DNA of 64,000 bases from Bifidobacterium simiiventris (GTDB taxonomy: Bacteria > Actinomycetota > Actinomycetes > Actinomycetales > Bifidobacteriaceae). The position numbers were made by a program, and so were the translations under genes. The notes under the pieces were generated by a model. The model worked only from the letters and a program-made list of their open reading frames with translations. It was not told the DNA's origin and made no database searches. Where the stretch lies: positions 1 through 64,000 of the forward strand of contig NZ_JAHBBG010000004.1 of NCBI RefSeq assembly GCF_019331715.1. The letters are read 5' to 3'. Below, in pieces: positions 28,779 through 37,004 of this stretch (position 1 is the first letter of the stretch; every line of letters begins with the position of its first letter).

Positions 28779-29149
28779 CTTACTTCTTGAATCACAATCA
28801 GATATGTTCGATTGCCGACGATCGTAGCCATCGACGGCGATACGGCGGGAATAAGACGCATCCTCTTCTGCCGCACCGCAAGAGGTATCTCTACTCCTCC
28901 ATTCAGCTGGTGGGACCTTGTGCAGGTCATATTCGGGGAGTGCTACGCGCGGGGATGACCGGGACGAGAAACACTATGACGGCGATTTCCGCGTGACATC
29001 CCGCAACGGCAGAGGTTATTCCGATCACGGTTTGACGTACATCGCCATCCAATGCCGTCACTAAAACGCAACCAATCCGCTGCAGACTTCATTGAAGTGG
29101 GATGTTGGCCGCTTATGCTCGAATGAGCATTGAGATGTCCTATTACTCG

Positions 29150-29193
29150 TTGTATACAGAACTATTCATGATCAAGAATAGTTCTGTATACAA
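29150..29193. promoter_or_regulatory. 18-bp perfect palindrome upstream of the regulator/nucleotidyltransferase pair
   Basis: The 18-base arms 29150-29167 and 29176-29193 are exact reverse complements (TTGTATACAGAACTATTC type) around an 8-base centre that itself contains TGATCA. It ends seven bases before the ATG. The right arm supplies TATACA (29187-29192), a good -10. With TTCATG 16 bases upstream it could drive a leaderless transcript starting at the ATG. It is a very likely autoregulatory operator. Confidence 0.8.
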
Positions 29194-29200
29194 TAGGGGC

Positions 29201-29905
29201 ATGGCTATTAGAACGAATCGGACATTGCTCACACGGCAGGAAGCCGCACGCCGACTCGGAGTGAGCGAGAGACGAGTCAACGCGCTTTGCGCCACAGGCC
29301 AGCTTGAATCGTTTCCCGTAGGGAACAGCACGCTGATCACCGAGGATTCCGTACGCCGTCAAGCACAGTGGCAAGGTGCGGACGGGCGTCCGTATTCGCC
29401 GGATATGGCGTTTGCCGCGTTGTATATGATCAGCGGGCTCGACACCCCGCGGCTGGGCCGGCAGCAGCGGTACCGGCTCAGGGGATATCTGAGGCAGATG
29501 GATGTGGAGAGTCTGGTCCGTCTCACGCGCAGGCGCGCGACGATGGTCGAATACTGGTGCCGGGATTCCAACCTCACCAAGGTCGAAACCCTCATCCGTC
29601 CCTCCGCCGCCACCGGAGCATTGGCCACCTCGTTCCAATTGACCGCCACAGACGTGGTGGAAGGCTACGTCACCGCCGATGCTCTGGATGACGTCATTCG
29701 GCAATGTCGGTTGAAACAGGGTGCGACGCCAGTCCGGGTGCGGCTCCATGTCGTCGATAGTCTTCCCGCCGGTGAGGGTCCTATGCCTCTCGGCGTATGT
29801 GCGGCCGATCTGGCCGAATCCAACGACCCGAGAGAATGTCGCGCCGGCTTGGAAACCCTCCAACAGCTGATCGACGACTACCACTGCAAGGAGCATCAGG
29901 CATGA
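29201..29905 (+). CDS. HTH regulator of a probable toxin-antitoxin pair
   Basis: A protein of 234 residues. Residues 9-55 form an excisionase/MerR-like helix-turn-helix (LTRQEAARRLGVSERRVNALC) with a short wing (FPVGNSTLITEDSVRR). The rest is a mixed alpha/beta domain with no signature I know; it resembles the effector half of AbiEi-type antitoxins. The start at 29201 follows the palindrome directly and has no clear ribosome site, so leaderless translation is possible. The stop overlaps the next gene by four bases, as is usual for antitoxin-toxin pairs. Confidence 0.75.
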   Translation: MAIRTNRTLLTRQEAARRLGVSERRVNALCATGQLESFPVGNSTLITEDSVRRQAQWQGADGRPYSPDMAFAALYMISGLDTPRLGRQQRYRLRGYLRQMDVESLVRLTRRRATMVEYWCRDSNLTKVETLIRPSAATGALATSFQLTATDVVEGYVTADALDDVIRQCRLKQGATPVRVRLHVVDSLPAGEGPMPLGVCAADLAESNDPRECRAGLETLQQLIDDYHCKEHQA

Positions 29906-30639
29906 TTCCGACGATCCACATCCCCAACACGGGCCATCCATGGAGCACCGTGTACGCGGTCGCCGCGGCGAACATCCCGGAATCATGGCTGCTCACGGGC
30001 GGACTCATGGTCCAACTGCACGCCATCATGGGAGGATTGACCGCGCGCCCCACCACCGACGCCGACCTGCTCGCCGACCTCATAGCCGACCGACGCGGCA
30101 TCGCCAAGCTACGCGGTATCCTCGCTGCCCGCGGGTTCGAGACGCAACCGGGCACGCTGACCGGATACACGACACGCATGAGCGCGCCAAACGGAGACAT
30201 TGTGGACCTGCTGGTCGCCGATCACCTGCCCAAGTTCCTCGGGACTGACGCGACCATAGCCGGTACGCCGGTGCTGTCCATGCCGGGCGGCGCTCAGGCC
30301 GTGGAACGCAGCATGCAGGTCGGACTCATCGACGACCAAAGCGGGATCGAAGCCGCAATCCGCATCCCGGACCTGCTCGGCGCACTGATACTCAAGAGCG
30401 CGGCCTACAGCGCCGACCACGCCGGCTACGGTGAACGTCACCTCTATGATGCAGCCATGCTTGCGTCGCTCATCCCGGACCCTGACGCTGAACTCATGCG
30501 CCTGCACAGCAACACCGATCGCAGACGCATCAAACTCCTGCACGACAAGCTCACCGAGGATTCACCTTATTGGGACAACCTTGACGAATCACACCGTCAA
30601 GACGGGCTCGACACCATTGAAACGCTTGCCACATGGTAA
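29902..30639 (+). CDS. Nucleotidyltransferase-fold protein, AbiEii-like probable toxin
   Basis: A protein of 245 residues. The pol-beta-type active site is visible as LTGGLMVQLH, then TARPTTDADLLADL (a D-A-D pair for metal), and a later Lys helix ALILKSAAYS followed by GERHLYDAAMLASL. This is the AbiEii/MenA-type layout in which the enzyme adds nucleotides to tRNA and stops translation. Its ATG overlaps the regulator's stop. An alternative is a plain nucleotidyltransferase of unknown substrate. Confidence 0.75.
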   Translation: MIPTIHIPNTGHPWSTVYAVAAANIPESWLLTGGLMVQLHAIMGGLTARPTTDADLLADLIADRRGIAKLRGILAARGFETQPGTLTGYTTRMSAPNGDIVDLLVADHLPKFLGTDATIAGTPVLSMPGGAQAVERSMQVGLIDDQSGIEAAIRIPDLLGALILKSAAYSADHAGYGERHLYDAAMLASLIPDPDAELMRLHSNTDRRRIKLLHDKLTEDSPYWDNLDESHRQDGLDTIETLATW

Positions 30640-30679
30640 ATCATCTCCTGTAGATTTGGTCGATACCTTGCGGGCGACC

Positions 30680-31372
30680 TCAGAGGAATGCGCCGTCTCG
30701 CATGGTGAGGGTGGTGTCGCATTGGGTTGCGACGCGTGGGTCGTGGGTGGCGAGGATGAGCGTGGCGCCTTGCTTGCATTGCGCGAGGAGCATGGTCATG
30801 ATGGTGTCGGCGGTGTGCGTGTCGAGTGCCGCGGTGGGTTCGTCGGCGATGATGATGGCCGGGTGCATCACGGTCGCCCTGGCGATGGCGATGCGTTGCC
30901 TTTCGCCGCCGGACAGTTGCCCGGGCATGCGTCGCGCCTTGCCGGCGAGGCCGACCTGTTCCAGTGCGGCCGTGGCGCGTTGCCGGCGTTCGGCGCGCCT
31001 GATCCTGGGGTGTGCGTATTCCATGGGGATGGCGACGTTGGCCCATGCGGGCTCGTCTTCGAGGATCGCGTAGTCCTGCGGGATGAAGCCGAACATGCGG
31101 TTGCGCCATGCGGACCGGTCCTTGTCGTTTTCCGGTGCCGGGCGTCCTTGCAGGAGCAGGGAGCCGGAGGTGGGTTTCATGGACAGTCCGATCATGCGCA
31201 GCAGGGTGGATTTGCCGCATCCGGACGGTCCCATGATGGCGATCGACTCCCCGGCCGAGGCGTGCAGGGATACGTCGTGCACGGCGAGGAGCTGCGCCTG
31301 CCCGTCCGTGTATCGTTTGGTCAGGTTTCTGGCGTCTATGGTCGTCTGTGGCATGGTCGGTGCTTCTTTCAT
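30680..31372 (-). CDS. ABC transporter ATPase
   Basis: A protein of 230 residues. Walker A GPSGCGKST, Q-loop FIPQDY, signature QLSGGERQR, Walker B IIIADEPT and H-loop ATHD are complete. It belongs to the MacB/LolD class of peptide and lipoprotein exporters. The ATG at 31372 overlaps the permease stop (ATGA); a second ATG at 31354 has a weak AAAGAAG site and is possible. It is the last gene of the seven-gene minus-strand set and converges on the nucleotidyltransferase. Confidence 0.9.
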   Translation of the reverse strand: MKEAPTMPQTTIDARNLTKRYTDGQAQLLAVHDVSLHASAGESIAIMGPSGCGKSTLLRMIGLSMKPTSGSLLLQGRPAPENDKDRSAWRNRMFGFIPQDYAILEDEPAWANVAIPMEYAHPRIRRAERRQRATAALEQVGLAGKARRMPGQLSGGERQRIAIARATVMHPAIIIADEPTAALDTHTADTIMTMLLAQCKQGATLILATHDPRVATQCDTTLTMRDGAFL

Positions 31373-32439
31373 TGGATGTGTGTGGTTGCGCGTCGTACGG
31401 CGATCGTCCAGACCAGGATCGCCATGGCGAGGATGACGGCGATCATCGTCCGGGATGCGGTGGCCACCGGTTCGCCTATCAGCTGGAAGCACGCCAGTAC
31501 CACGGCGGCGGGCAGCAGCATGCTGAGGATGAGTCCGGCGACGCGGACCGCCTCGCCTACGGCGGTGGCGCCGTAGAGCCGGCGGACGAGCATCGGCGGC
31601 TGTTCCCTCGCGAGGGTCACGGACAATGATTGGATGATCACGATGACGGTGAGCGCGAGGAAGGCGGACAGTCCGAGCAGGTACATCAGCGCGCGCACGA
31701 TGAGGTCCTTGTCCCGTTGGGGTTGTTCCGTGTTCAGCCGGTGCGGCACGAGTATCAGGCCGGCGTCGCGGCTTCCCGTGATGAATTCGTCGAGCTGGGG
31801 CCGGGATGGGTTGAACATGACCGTTTTGGTCACCGCCTCTTCGAGTTCGATGTCGTTGAGCCGGTTCAGCGAACTCGGGTCGAGTCGGATGACGATGGTC
31901 CGGTCCAGGTTGAGGCCGGCGGTGTTCGGGTCGAATATGGCCGCCGAGGCCGGCAGCGTGCCGGTTACCTTGACGTCGGCGCCGGCGATATGCACGCTGT
32001 CGGGCGCCTGCGCCCGGTCCACCCGGTAGCCGATGGACGCGCAGGGCGCGTGGGAGCACAGGCCAAGCCGGGGGAACACGTCATCGACGTTGCCCATCAG
32101 GACGATGGCCGGTATGCCGTTGGCGAACCCGGGATCGTCGATCCCGATGTTGTTGACGATCGCGGTGTACGCCCTGCCCTGCTCCAGCATGTCCCGCAGG
32201 CCATCCGCCACCTTGGGGTCCGTCTTGCTCGGGGACTGCAGGAGGTATTGCGGGGAGAACGTGACCGCGTCGGCGGCCCGCAGACGAGCCTCGCCGCCGA
32301 TCACGCTGGACTCGGTCAGCACGTCGCTGAGCGTCATCGTGAACACGCTGCCCGCAAAAACGACGAGGAGCGTGATGCCGAGGATCGACCCCCATCGCCT
32401 CAATCCCATGCGGACGCCGGTCATCAGTTCATGGATCAT
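31369..32439 (-). CDS. ABC permease, short type (downstream)
   Basis: A protein of 356 residues with one N-terminal helix (WGSILGITLLVVFAGSVFTMTL), an extracellular domain of about 220 residues and three C-terminal helices separated by an FtsX-like turn (AREQPPMLVRRLYGATAVGEAVRVAG). It works with the ATPase it overlaps and with the sister permease upstream, to which it is similar in size and layout, so a heterodimer is likely. Confidence 0.85.
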   Translation of the reverse strand: MIHELMTGVRMGLRRWGSILGITLLVVFAGSVFTMTLSDVLTESSVIGGEARLRAADAVTFSPQYLLQSPSKTDPKVADGLRDMLEQGRAYTAIVNNIGIDDPGFANGIPAIVLMGNVDDVFPRLGLCSHAPCASIGYRVDRAQAPDSVHIAGADVKVTGTLPASAAIFDPNTAGLNLDRTIVIRLDPSSLNRLNDIELEEAVTKTVMFNPSRPQLDEFITGSRDAGLILVPHRLNTEQPQRDKDLIVRALMYLLGLSAFLALTVIVIIQSLSVTLAREQPPMLVRRLYGATAVGEAVRVAGLILSMLLPAAVVLACFQLIGEPVATASRTMIAVILAMAILVWTIAVRRATTHIQ

Positions 32440-33455
32440 CGTTCCACCTCGTCATTCGATCGTATGCCGAGCCACTCGGCCAACGCCGTCGCGCACACCG
32501 TCAGAATCGTGCCGACGGCGAAGGCCGCGACGAACGCGACGGCCGGGCCGATGCCGGTCCTGCCCGACACCACGGTGATGAGCACGGCGCTCAACGCGGT
32601 TCCCGCCAGCACGCCCGTCACGACCGGGACGATGGCCGCGCGCACCCGTCCCGCCCACACCTGCCTGCCGGTGGCGCCGAACAATCGCCTGACATGCAGG
32701 TCCGCCCTCCTCGCCGTCTCCATCGTCATGACGCACACGCAGGCGCAGACCAACGCCAGTACCAGAAACAGCAAGGTGATGCCCACGAAGGAGTCACCGG
32801 CAAGGGACGACCACAACGACTGAGCCTGCGGCTGCGTCACGTCCATGCCGCAGCGCGCGAACAGGTCCGAGATCTCCCGGAGCCGCTGCGGGTCGCTCGT
32901 ATTCACGTACACGCTGCCGGGAAACAAGGGAACCGCACCCAACGGGAGCACATACTGCAGGTTGCCGCCCGCGTTCACCCCCGGAACCCTGACGACACCG
33001 CCGATCGAGAACCCCGCGGGCAGCAACGGCACGTCGCCATGTTCGCGCCATTGGCCGGCCGAGAACGACGACTCGATCACACAGGCCACGCGACTGTTCA
33101 TGTTCCGGCATTCTTGCGGAAGCGCATCAGCCCATCCGATAGAGGACCCCGACGACTGGAACACGATCGCCGGCCAGCCATCCCCCACGGAACCCTCCAC
33201 CAAGGAAATACCATGACCGGAAAGATACTCGGCCAGATCACGCGTCGCCTCAAGACTCTTCCCCTCGTCGTGCCCGGCATCCGCCGACGCGGTCAACACC
33301 AGCTGCGCCCGCGCATCGGACATGCCCCATTGCGAACCACGCCAATCAAGAACGCCCCAGTACACAGCCCACGCAAGAAATGAAGACAACACACCCAACA
33401 GCAACGACACCACGGCAATGGAGACACGGAACCCATTCGGAAATGACCTATCCAT
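32436..33455 (-). CDS. ABC permease, short type (upstream)
   Basis: A protein of 339 residues, same topology as its neighbour: one N-terminal helix (SIAVVSLLLGVLSSFLAWAVYWG), an outer domain with two Cys-containing segments, then three helices with the turn ARRADLHVRRLFGATGRQVWAG. The start at 33455 has a GGAGGG site; the longer frame would overlap the ATPase upstream. The last bases overlap the next permease by four. It is a half-permease of a heterodimeric exporter. Confidence 0.85.
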   Translation of the reverse strand: MDRSFPNGFRVSIAVVSLLLGVLSSFLAWAVYWGVLDWRGSQWGMSDARAQLVLTASADAGHDEGKSLEATRDLAEYLSGHGISLVEGSVGDGWPAIVFQSSGSSIGWADALPQECRNMNSRVACVIESSFSAGQWREHGDVPLLPAGFSIGGVVRVPGVNAGGNLQYVLPLGAVPLFPGSVYVNTSDPQRLREISDLFARCGMDVTQPQAQSLWSSLAGDSFVGITLLFLVLALVCACVCVMTMETARRADLHVRRLFGATGRQVWAGRVRAAIVPVVTGVLAGTALSAVLITVVSGRTGIGPAVAFVAAFAVGTILTVCATALAEWLGIRSNDEVER

Positions 33456-33484
33456 GCAACGCCCTCCGACCTTGTGCCGGCGCA

Positions 33485-34141
33485 TCACAGTTGGATGGTC
33501 CAATCGCATGCTTCGGCCACGTGGTCGGAGTGGGTGGCGATGATGACGACGGCGCCGTTCTCGGCCATGTCGCGCAGGGTGTGAATGACCATGTCGGCGT
33601 TGTCATGGTCGAGGGCGCCGGTGGGCTCGTCGGCGAGGATGACGCCGGGCCGTTTGACGATGAGGCGCGCCAACGCGACGCGCTGCTGTTCGCCGCCGGA
33701 GAGCTGGAAGACGGGGTCGTGCTCGCGTCCCTTGAGTCCGACGCGGTCCAATGCCCGGCTGATTCGGTCTCGCCTGTCCTGCCGGATGGCTGTGCCGTGC
33801 ATTGCCACGTCGAGGTTCTGTTCGATGTCGGCGTTGTCGATCAACGCGTAGTCCTGGAACAGGTAGCCCAGGGTGCGTTTACGGAACAGCCTGGCATGAC
33901 GCGGGTTCATGGCCGTCAGGTCGTCCGGGCCGCATTCCAGGGTTCCGGCGGTGGCGTGTTCGAGCAGGCCGATGATGTTCAGCAACGTCGATTTGCCCGA
34001 GCCGGACGGTCCGGTCAGCGCGATCATCTGTCCCGGTTCGATGCGGAACGTGAGGTCGCGCCACAGGGTTCGTTTCCCGAAGGTCTTCTCGAGTTTGGTG
34101 GCGGTGATGGGAGCTCCGGGCAGGGAGTGGTGGTCGTGCAT
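33485..34141 (-). CDS. ABC transporter ATPase
   Basis: A protein of 218 residues. Walker [11 protein letters not shown]-loop YLFQDY, signature QLSGGEQQR, Walker [13 protein letters not shown] and H-loop ATHS are complete. The [15 protein letters not shown] segment and overall length are those of the ATPases that pair with DUF1430-type permeases. It begins 3 bases after the large permease stops and probably serves it. Confidence 0.92.
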   Translation of the reverse strand: MHDHHSLPGAPITATKLEKTFGKRTLWRDLTFRIEPGQMIALTGPSGSGKSTLLNIIGLLEHATAGTLECGPDDLTAMNPRHARLFRKRTLGYLFQDYALIDNADIEQNLDVAMHGTAIRQDRRDRISRALDRVGLKGREHDPVFQLSGGEQQRVALARLIVKRPGVILADEPTGALDHDNADMVIHTLRDMAENGAVVIIATHSDHVAEACDWTIQL

Positions 34142-34144
34142 GGT

Positions 34145-36241
34145 TTATTCCTCTCTGGAGTGATTGGCGGCGAGGGCGCGCTCGTAGCGCGCGGTCGCCA
34201 GCAGGTAGATGAGCATGTTCACGATGGTGACCATGGCGATGAACGCGGGCTGCCAGCCGCCCAGCAGGTAGATGTCGGCGACGCTCTGGGCGCCCGTGGG
34301 GGTTCCGGAGCGCAGCCCGCTTTGGATGACCAGATATGCCGAGTAGAGGATCGGTGTGAGGGCCAGGACGGTTTCGACGGTGATCGCGAACCGGTGGGTG
34401 GCCGGGAAGCTCCAGCCGTGCACGTAGCGGGCGAAGATGCGTTGGGCACCGCTGCGCACATGCGTCTGGGCGGCGGCGATGGCCGAGGCGATGAGGATGG
34501 CGATGGCGACGAGCACGTTCATCAGGTGGGTGCGCAGATTTGCCCGGAGTTTCGCGAAGTCCGCGGCCGCTTTTGCGCTGACGCTGCTCACGGCGTAGAT
34601 GAACGGCTGCAGTCCGGCCTCGCGCAGCGAGACGAGCGCCTGATCCGGGTCGGTGAGCATGGCATTGCCTCCGGAGGCGTAAGCCGTGTAGTCGTCGGGC
34701 GAGAACACTCCGGTGCCGGAATCCACGCCGACGAGCACCGCGTCGTGGAACAGGGTCTTCTGGTTCGGCATGTTCTGCTGTCCGTAGCCGAACAGGGACT
34801 GGCCGGGCTTGCCCGTCAGCACGGTGATCCGGGGTGCTGCGACGCCATGCATCTGGCTCTGCGAGCCGATGAACGCCCGTACGATGTTCTCGATCCTCTC
34901 GCGTTGATCCTGTTTCGAGGCGGGTATCACCACCAGCACCCCATGGTCCGGCACTCGTGTGATCCGCCGGCCCGAGGCGTCTTGCACCGTCTGCGCGTGC
35001 AGATAGTTCGAATTCACCATCAGCACGTCCCCGGACAGGGAAGACTCACCGTCCGCAGACGAGCCCGTCTGGTTCGCAAAGGCGGAAAGCTGCTCCAGCG
35101 TGTATCCCTCCTCGGCGAGGATCATCCTGCCTTGTCGCTCCTGCGAGATCAGCCATTGGCCCGTCGCGGCCGAATACCGGTCCTGCTCATCCTGGGAGAG
35201 CCGGGGGTTGAGTCTGATGGCGCTGGCACGGCCCGCCGTGGCCCATGCCTGTTGGGCTTCGGCCTGGTCCAAGGCCTGGCCTGCGGCCATCCCCGCGTAG
35301 ACGGCCGCCCAGACGGCCAGGATCACGGCGGGCACGCGCACGCAGTAGACCAGCCCGGACGCCAAACGCGCCGGCAGACGTCCCTTGAGCGCGGCCAGCA
35401 TCGACGAACGGGACGCCACCGCAAACCCGACGAGATACGCCACGACGATCACCATGAGGAACACGGCGAACACACCGGCCGCCAACGCCAACGCCGCGCC
35501 CATATGCGACGCATGGTTGTACATGGCCAGGAATCCCATGAACCCCAGCAGCACAGCCAGAGTCGAGGCCAGGGCCTGGCGGATGTTGGCGCGGACGTCA
35601 CGCGCGATGACGCTCCAGTCGGAGTTGCCCTGCAGGCGCTGCACGGCATACCCTTTGACGTTCATCAACGCGAACATGCCCGCCAGCATCGCGCACAGCA
35701 GAACCGTCACCGCAAAACTCACCCCCAGCGGCTGATTGCTCAGCCACTGCGCGTACGAAGCCGTGTAGTCGGTCTTGACATCCACGTCGTATCCGTCCGT
35801 GCGGAACCGCTCGGCGAACGCCCGGGTCGAGGCCGGATCGCCGTACACGTAGTAGCTGCCGCGCGGGTCCTGCCCCGAGAGCCGGCCGAAAGGCAGCACC
35901 GTCGTGTTCATCGAACGCGTGAACCCCGGATACCCGTCGGCCAGCCAACGGGCCGGTTCTCCCGACCGGTTCCCGACGGCCACATACAGCGTGCGGGCCC
36001 CGCCCGGGTCTTTGATATCCTCCACCAGCTTGACGATGTCGGCGCCCGTGTCGCCGGCCGTCCGTTCGATCCCCACGATGGTCGACGAACTGGGCGCGGA
36101 CGGCGTCGACCCCGACACCTGCACCGTGCCCTGCACACCCAACGGCGCCACGGCATCCAACCCGCTGAGCATCACGAACGAACCAATAACGGCGACCAGC
36201 ACCGCCACCAGCACCGCAAGCTGAATGGTCCTACCTCGCAT
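34145..36241 (-). CDS. Large ABC permease, DUF1430-like (bacteriocin-associated type), second
   Basis: A protein of 698 residues. One N-terminal helix, then an outer domain of about 160 residues, three helices, a second outer domain of about 200 residues and three final helices. The C-terminal RIFARYVHGWSF followed by a helix pair matches the bacteriocin-associated integral membrane family (DUF1430), as does the middle FALMNVKGYAVQRLQG. An AAGGAG site precedes the ATG. The real substrate is unknown. It is paired with the next ATPase downstream. Confidence 0.75.
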   Translation of the reverse strand: MRGRTIQLAVLVAVLVAVIGSFVMLSGLDAVAPLGVQGTVQVSGSTPSAPSSSTIVGIERTAGDTGADIVKLVEDIKDPGGARTLYVAVGNRSGEPARWLADGYPGFTRSMNTTVLPFGRLSGQDPRGSYYVYGDPASTRAFAERFRTDGYDVDVKTDYTASYAQWLSNQPLGVSFAVTVLLCAMLAGMFALMNVKGYAVQRLQGNSDWSVIARDVRANIRQALASTLAVLLGFMGFLAMYNHASHMGAALALAAGVFAVFLMVIVVAYLVGFAVASRSSMLAALKGRLPARLASGLVYCVRVPAVILAVWAAVYAGMAAGQALDQAEAQQAWATAGRASAIRLNPRLSQDEQDRYSAATGQWLISQERQGRMILAEEGYTLEQLSAFANQTGSSADGESSLSGDVLMVNSNYLHAQTVQDASGRRITRVPDHGVLVVIPASKQDQRERIENIVRAFIGSQSQMHGVAAPRITVLTGKPGQSLFGYGQQNMPNQKTLFHDAVLVGVDSGTGVFSPDDYTAYASGGNAMLTDPDQALVSLREAGLQPFIYAVSSVSAKAAADFAKLRANLRTHLMNVLVAIAILIASAIAAAQTHVRSGAQRIFARYVHGWSFPATHRFAITVETVLALTPILYSAYLVIQSGLRSGTPTGAQSVADIYLLGGWQPAFIAMVTIVNMLIYLLATARYERALAANHSREE

Positions 36242-36254
36242 CACGATCTCCTTG

Positions 36255-36908
36255 TCATGCCGCGTGGCGCAGTTCCAGTACCCGGTCGCATTGCTGCGCG
36301 ATGCCGGTGTCGTGGGTCACGACGATCAGCGTCTTGCCGTATTCGTGCTGCAGGGCGAGCATCTCGTCGAAGACGTGCTGGGCGAGCGTGTGGTCGAGCG
36401 CCCCGGTCGGCTCGTCGGCGAGGAGCACGTCGCCGGGTTTGAGGATGCACCGGGCGAGGGCGACGCGCTGCTGTTCGCCGCCGGACAGGGTCGCGACCTT
36501 GTCGTCGATGACGTTGCCGAGGCCGAGTCGCGTGAGCATGGCTTTGGCCTTGCGCTGCTTGACCTGCTTGCCGCCGGGCATGAACGCCATGCCGAGCATG
36601 ACGTTGCCGAGGGCGCTCAGATCGTTGATGAGCGCATACGATTGGAACAGGTAGTTGATAGTCGTGCGGCGCAGCATGGTCGCCTTGCCGCTGTTGATGT
36701 CCGGCAGTTTTTGCCCGTCGAGTGTGACCGTGCCGCCGGTGGGCGAATCCAACAGTCCGATGATGTTGAGCAATGTCGATTTGCCCGAGCCGGACGGGCC
36801 GATGATGGCCAGACTGCCGCCGGTCGGCACGGTGAAGGACAGGTGCTGCAGGATGGTGCGGCTGCCGTAGGTCTTGCACAGATCGTTGACGATGATGCTC
36901 GTGGACAT
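36255..36908 (-). CDS. ABC transporter ATPase
   Basis: A protein of 217 residues. Walker [11 protein letters not shown]-loop YLFQSY, signature TLSGGEQQR, Walker [13 protein letters not shown] and H-loop VTHD are complete. It is close in sequence to the ATPase at 33.5 kb, so the two ATPase/large-permease pairs look like an old duplication. It lies 13 bases before the second large permease and 96 after the first, and could serve either. Confidence 0.92.
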   Translation of the reverse strand: MSTSIIVNDLCKTYGSRTILQHLSFTVPTGGSLAIIGPSGSGKSTLLNIIGLLDSPTGGTVTLDGQKLPDINSGKATMLRRTTINYLFQSYALINDLSALGNVMLGMAFMPGGKQVKQRKAKAMLTRLGLGNVIDDKVATLSGGEQQRVALARCILKPGDVLLADEPTGALDHTLAQHVFDEMLALQHEYGKTLIVVTHDTGIAQQCDRVLELRHAA

Positions 36909-37004
36909 GGGATGCTCCTTGTATAAGCGCTGGTTGAAAACGGCTGAGTGTGGTTGAGTGATGGTTGAAACGACGCCGGAATGCCGGTCCGCGAATGCGG
37001 CGGT

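Noticed and set aside
28787-28996. Candidate bacteriocin-type peptide gene in the gap after the ABC permease
   Set aside because: TTG start without ribosome site, Arg/His-rich product, and no double-Gly or Cys/Ser/Thr core typical of precursors.
33380-36442. Plus-strand frame of about 1,000 codons across the ABC genes
   Set aside because: Composition (Asp/Gly/Arg/Val/His) is that of a reverse-complement frame; the minus-strand ATPase motifs are unambiguous.
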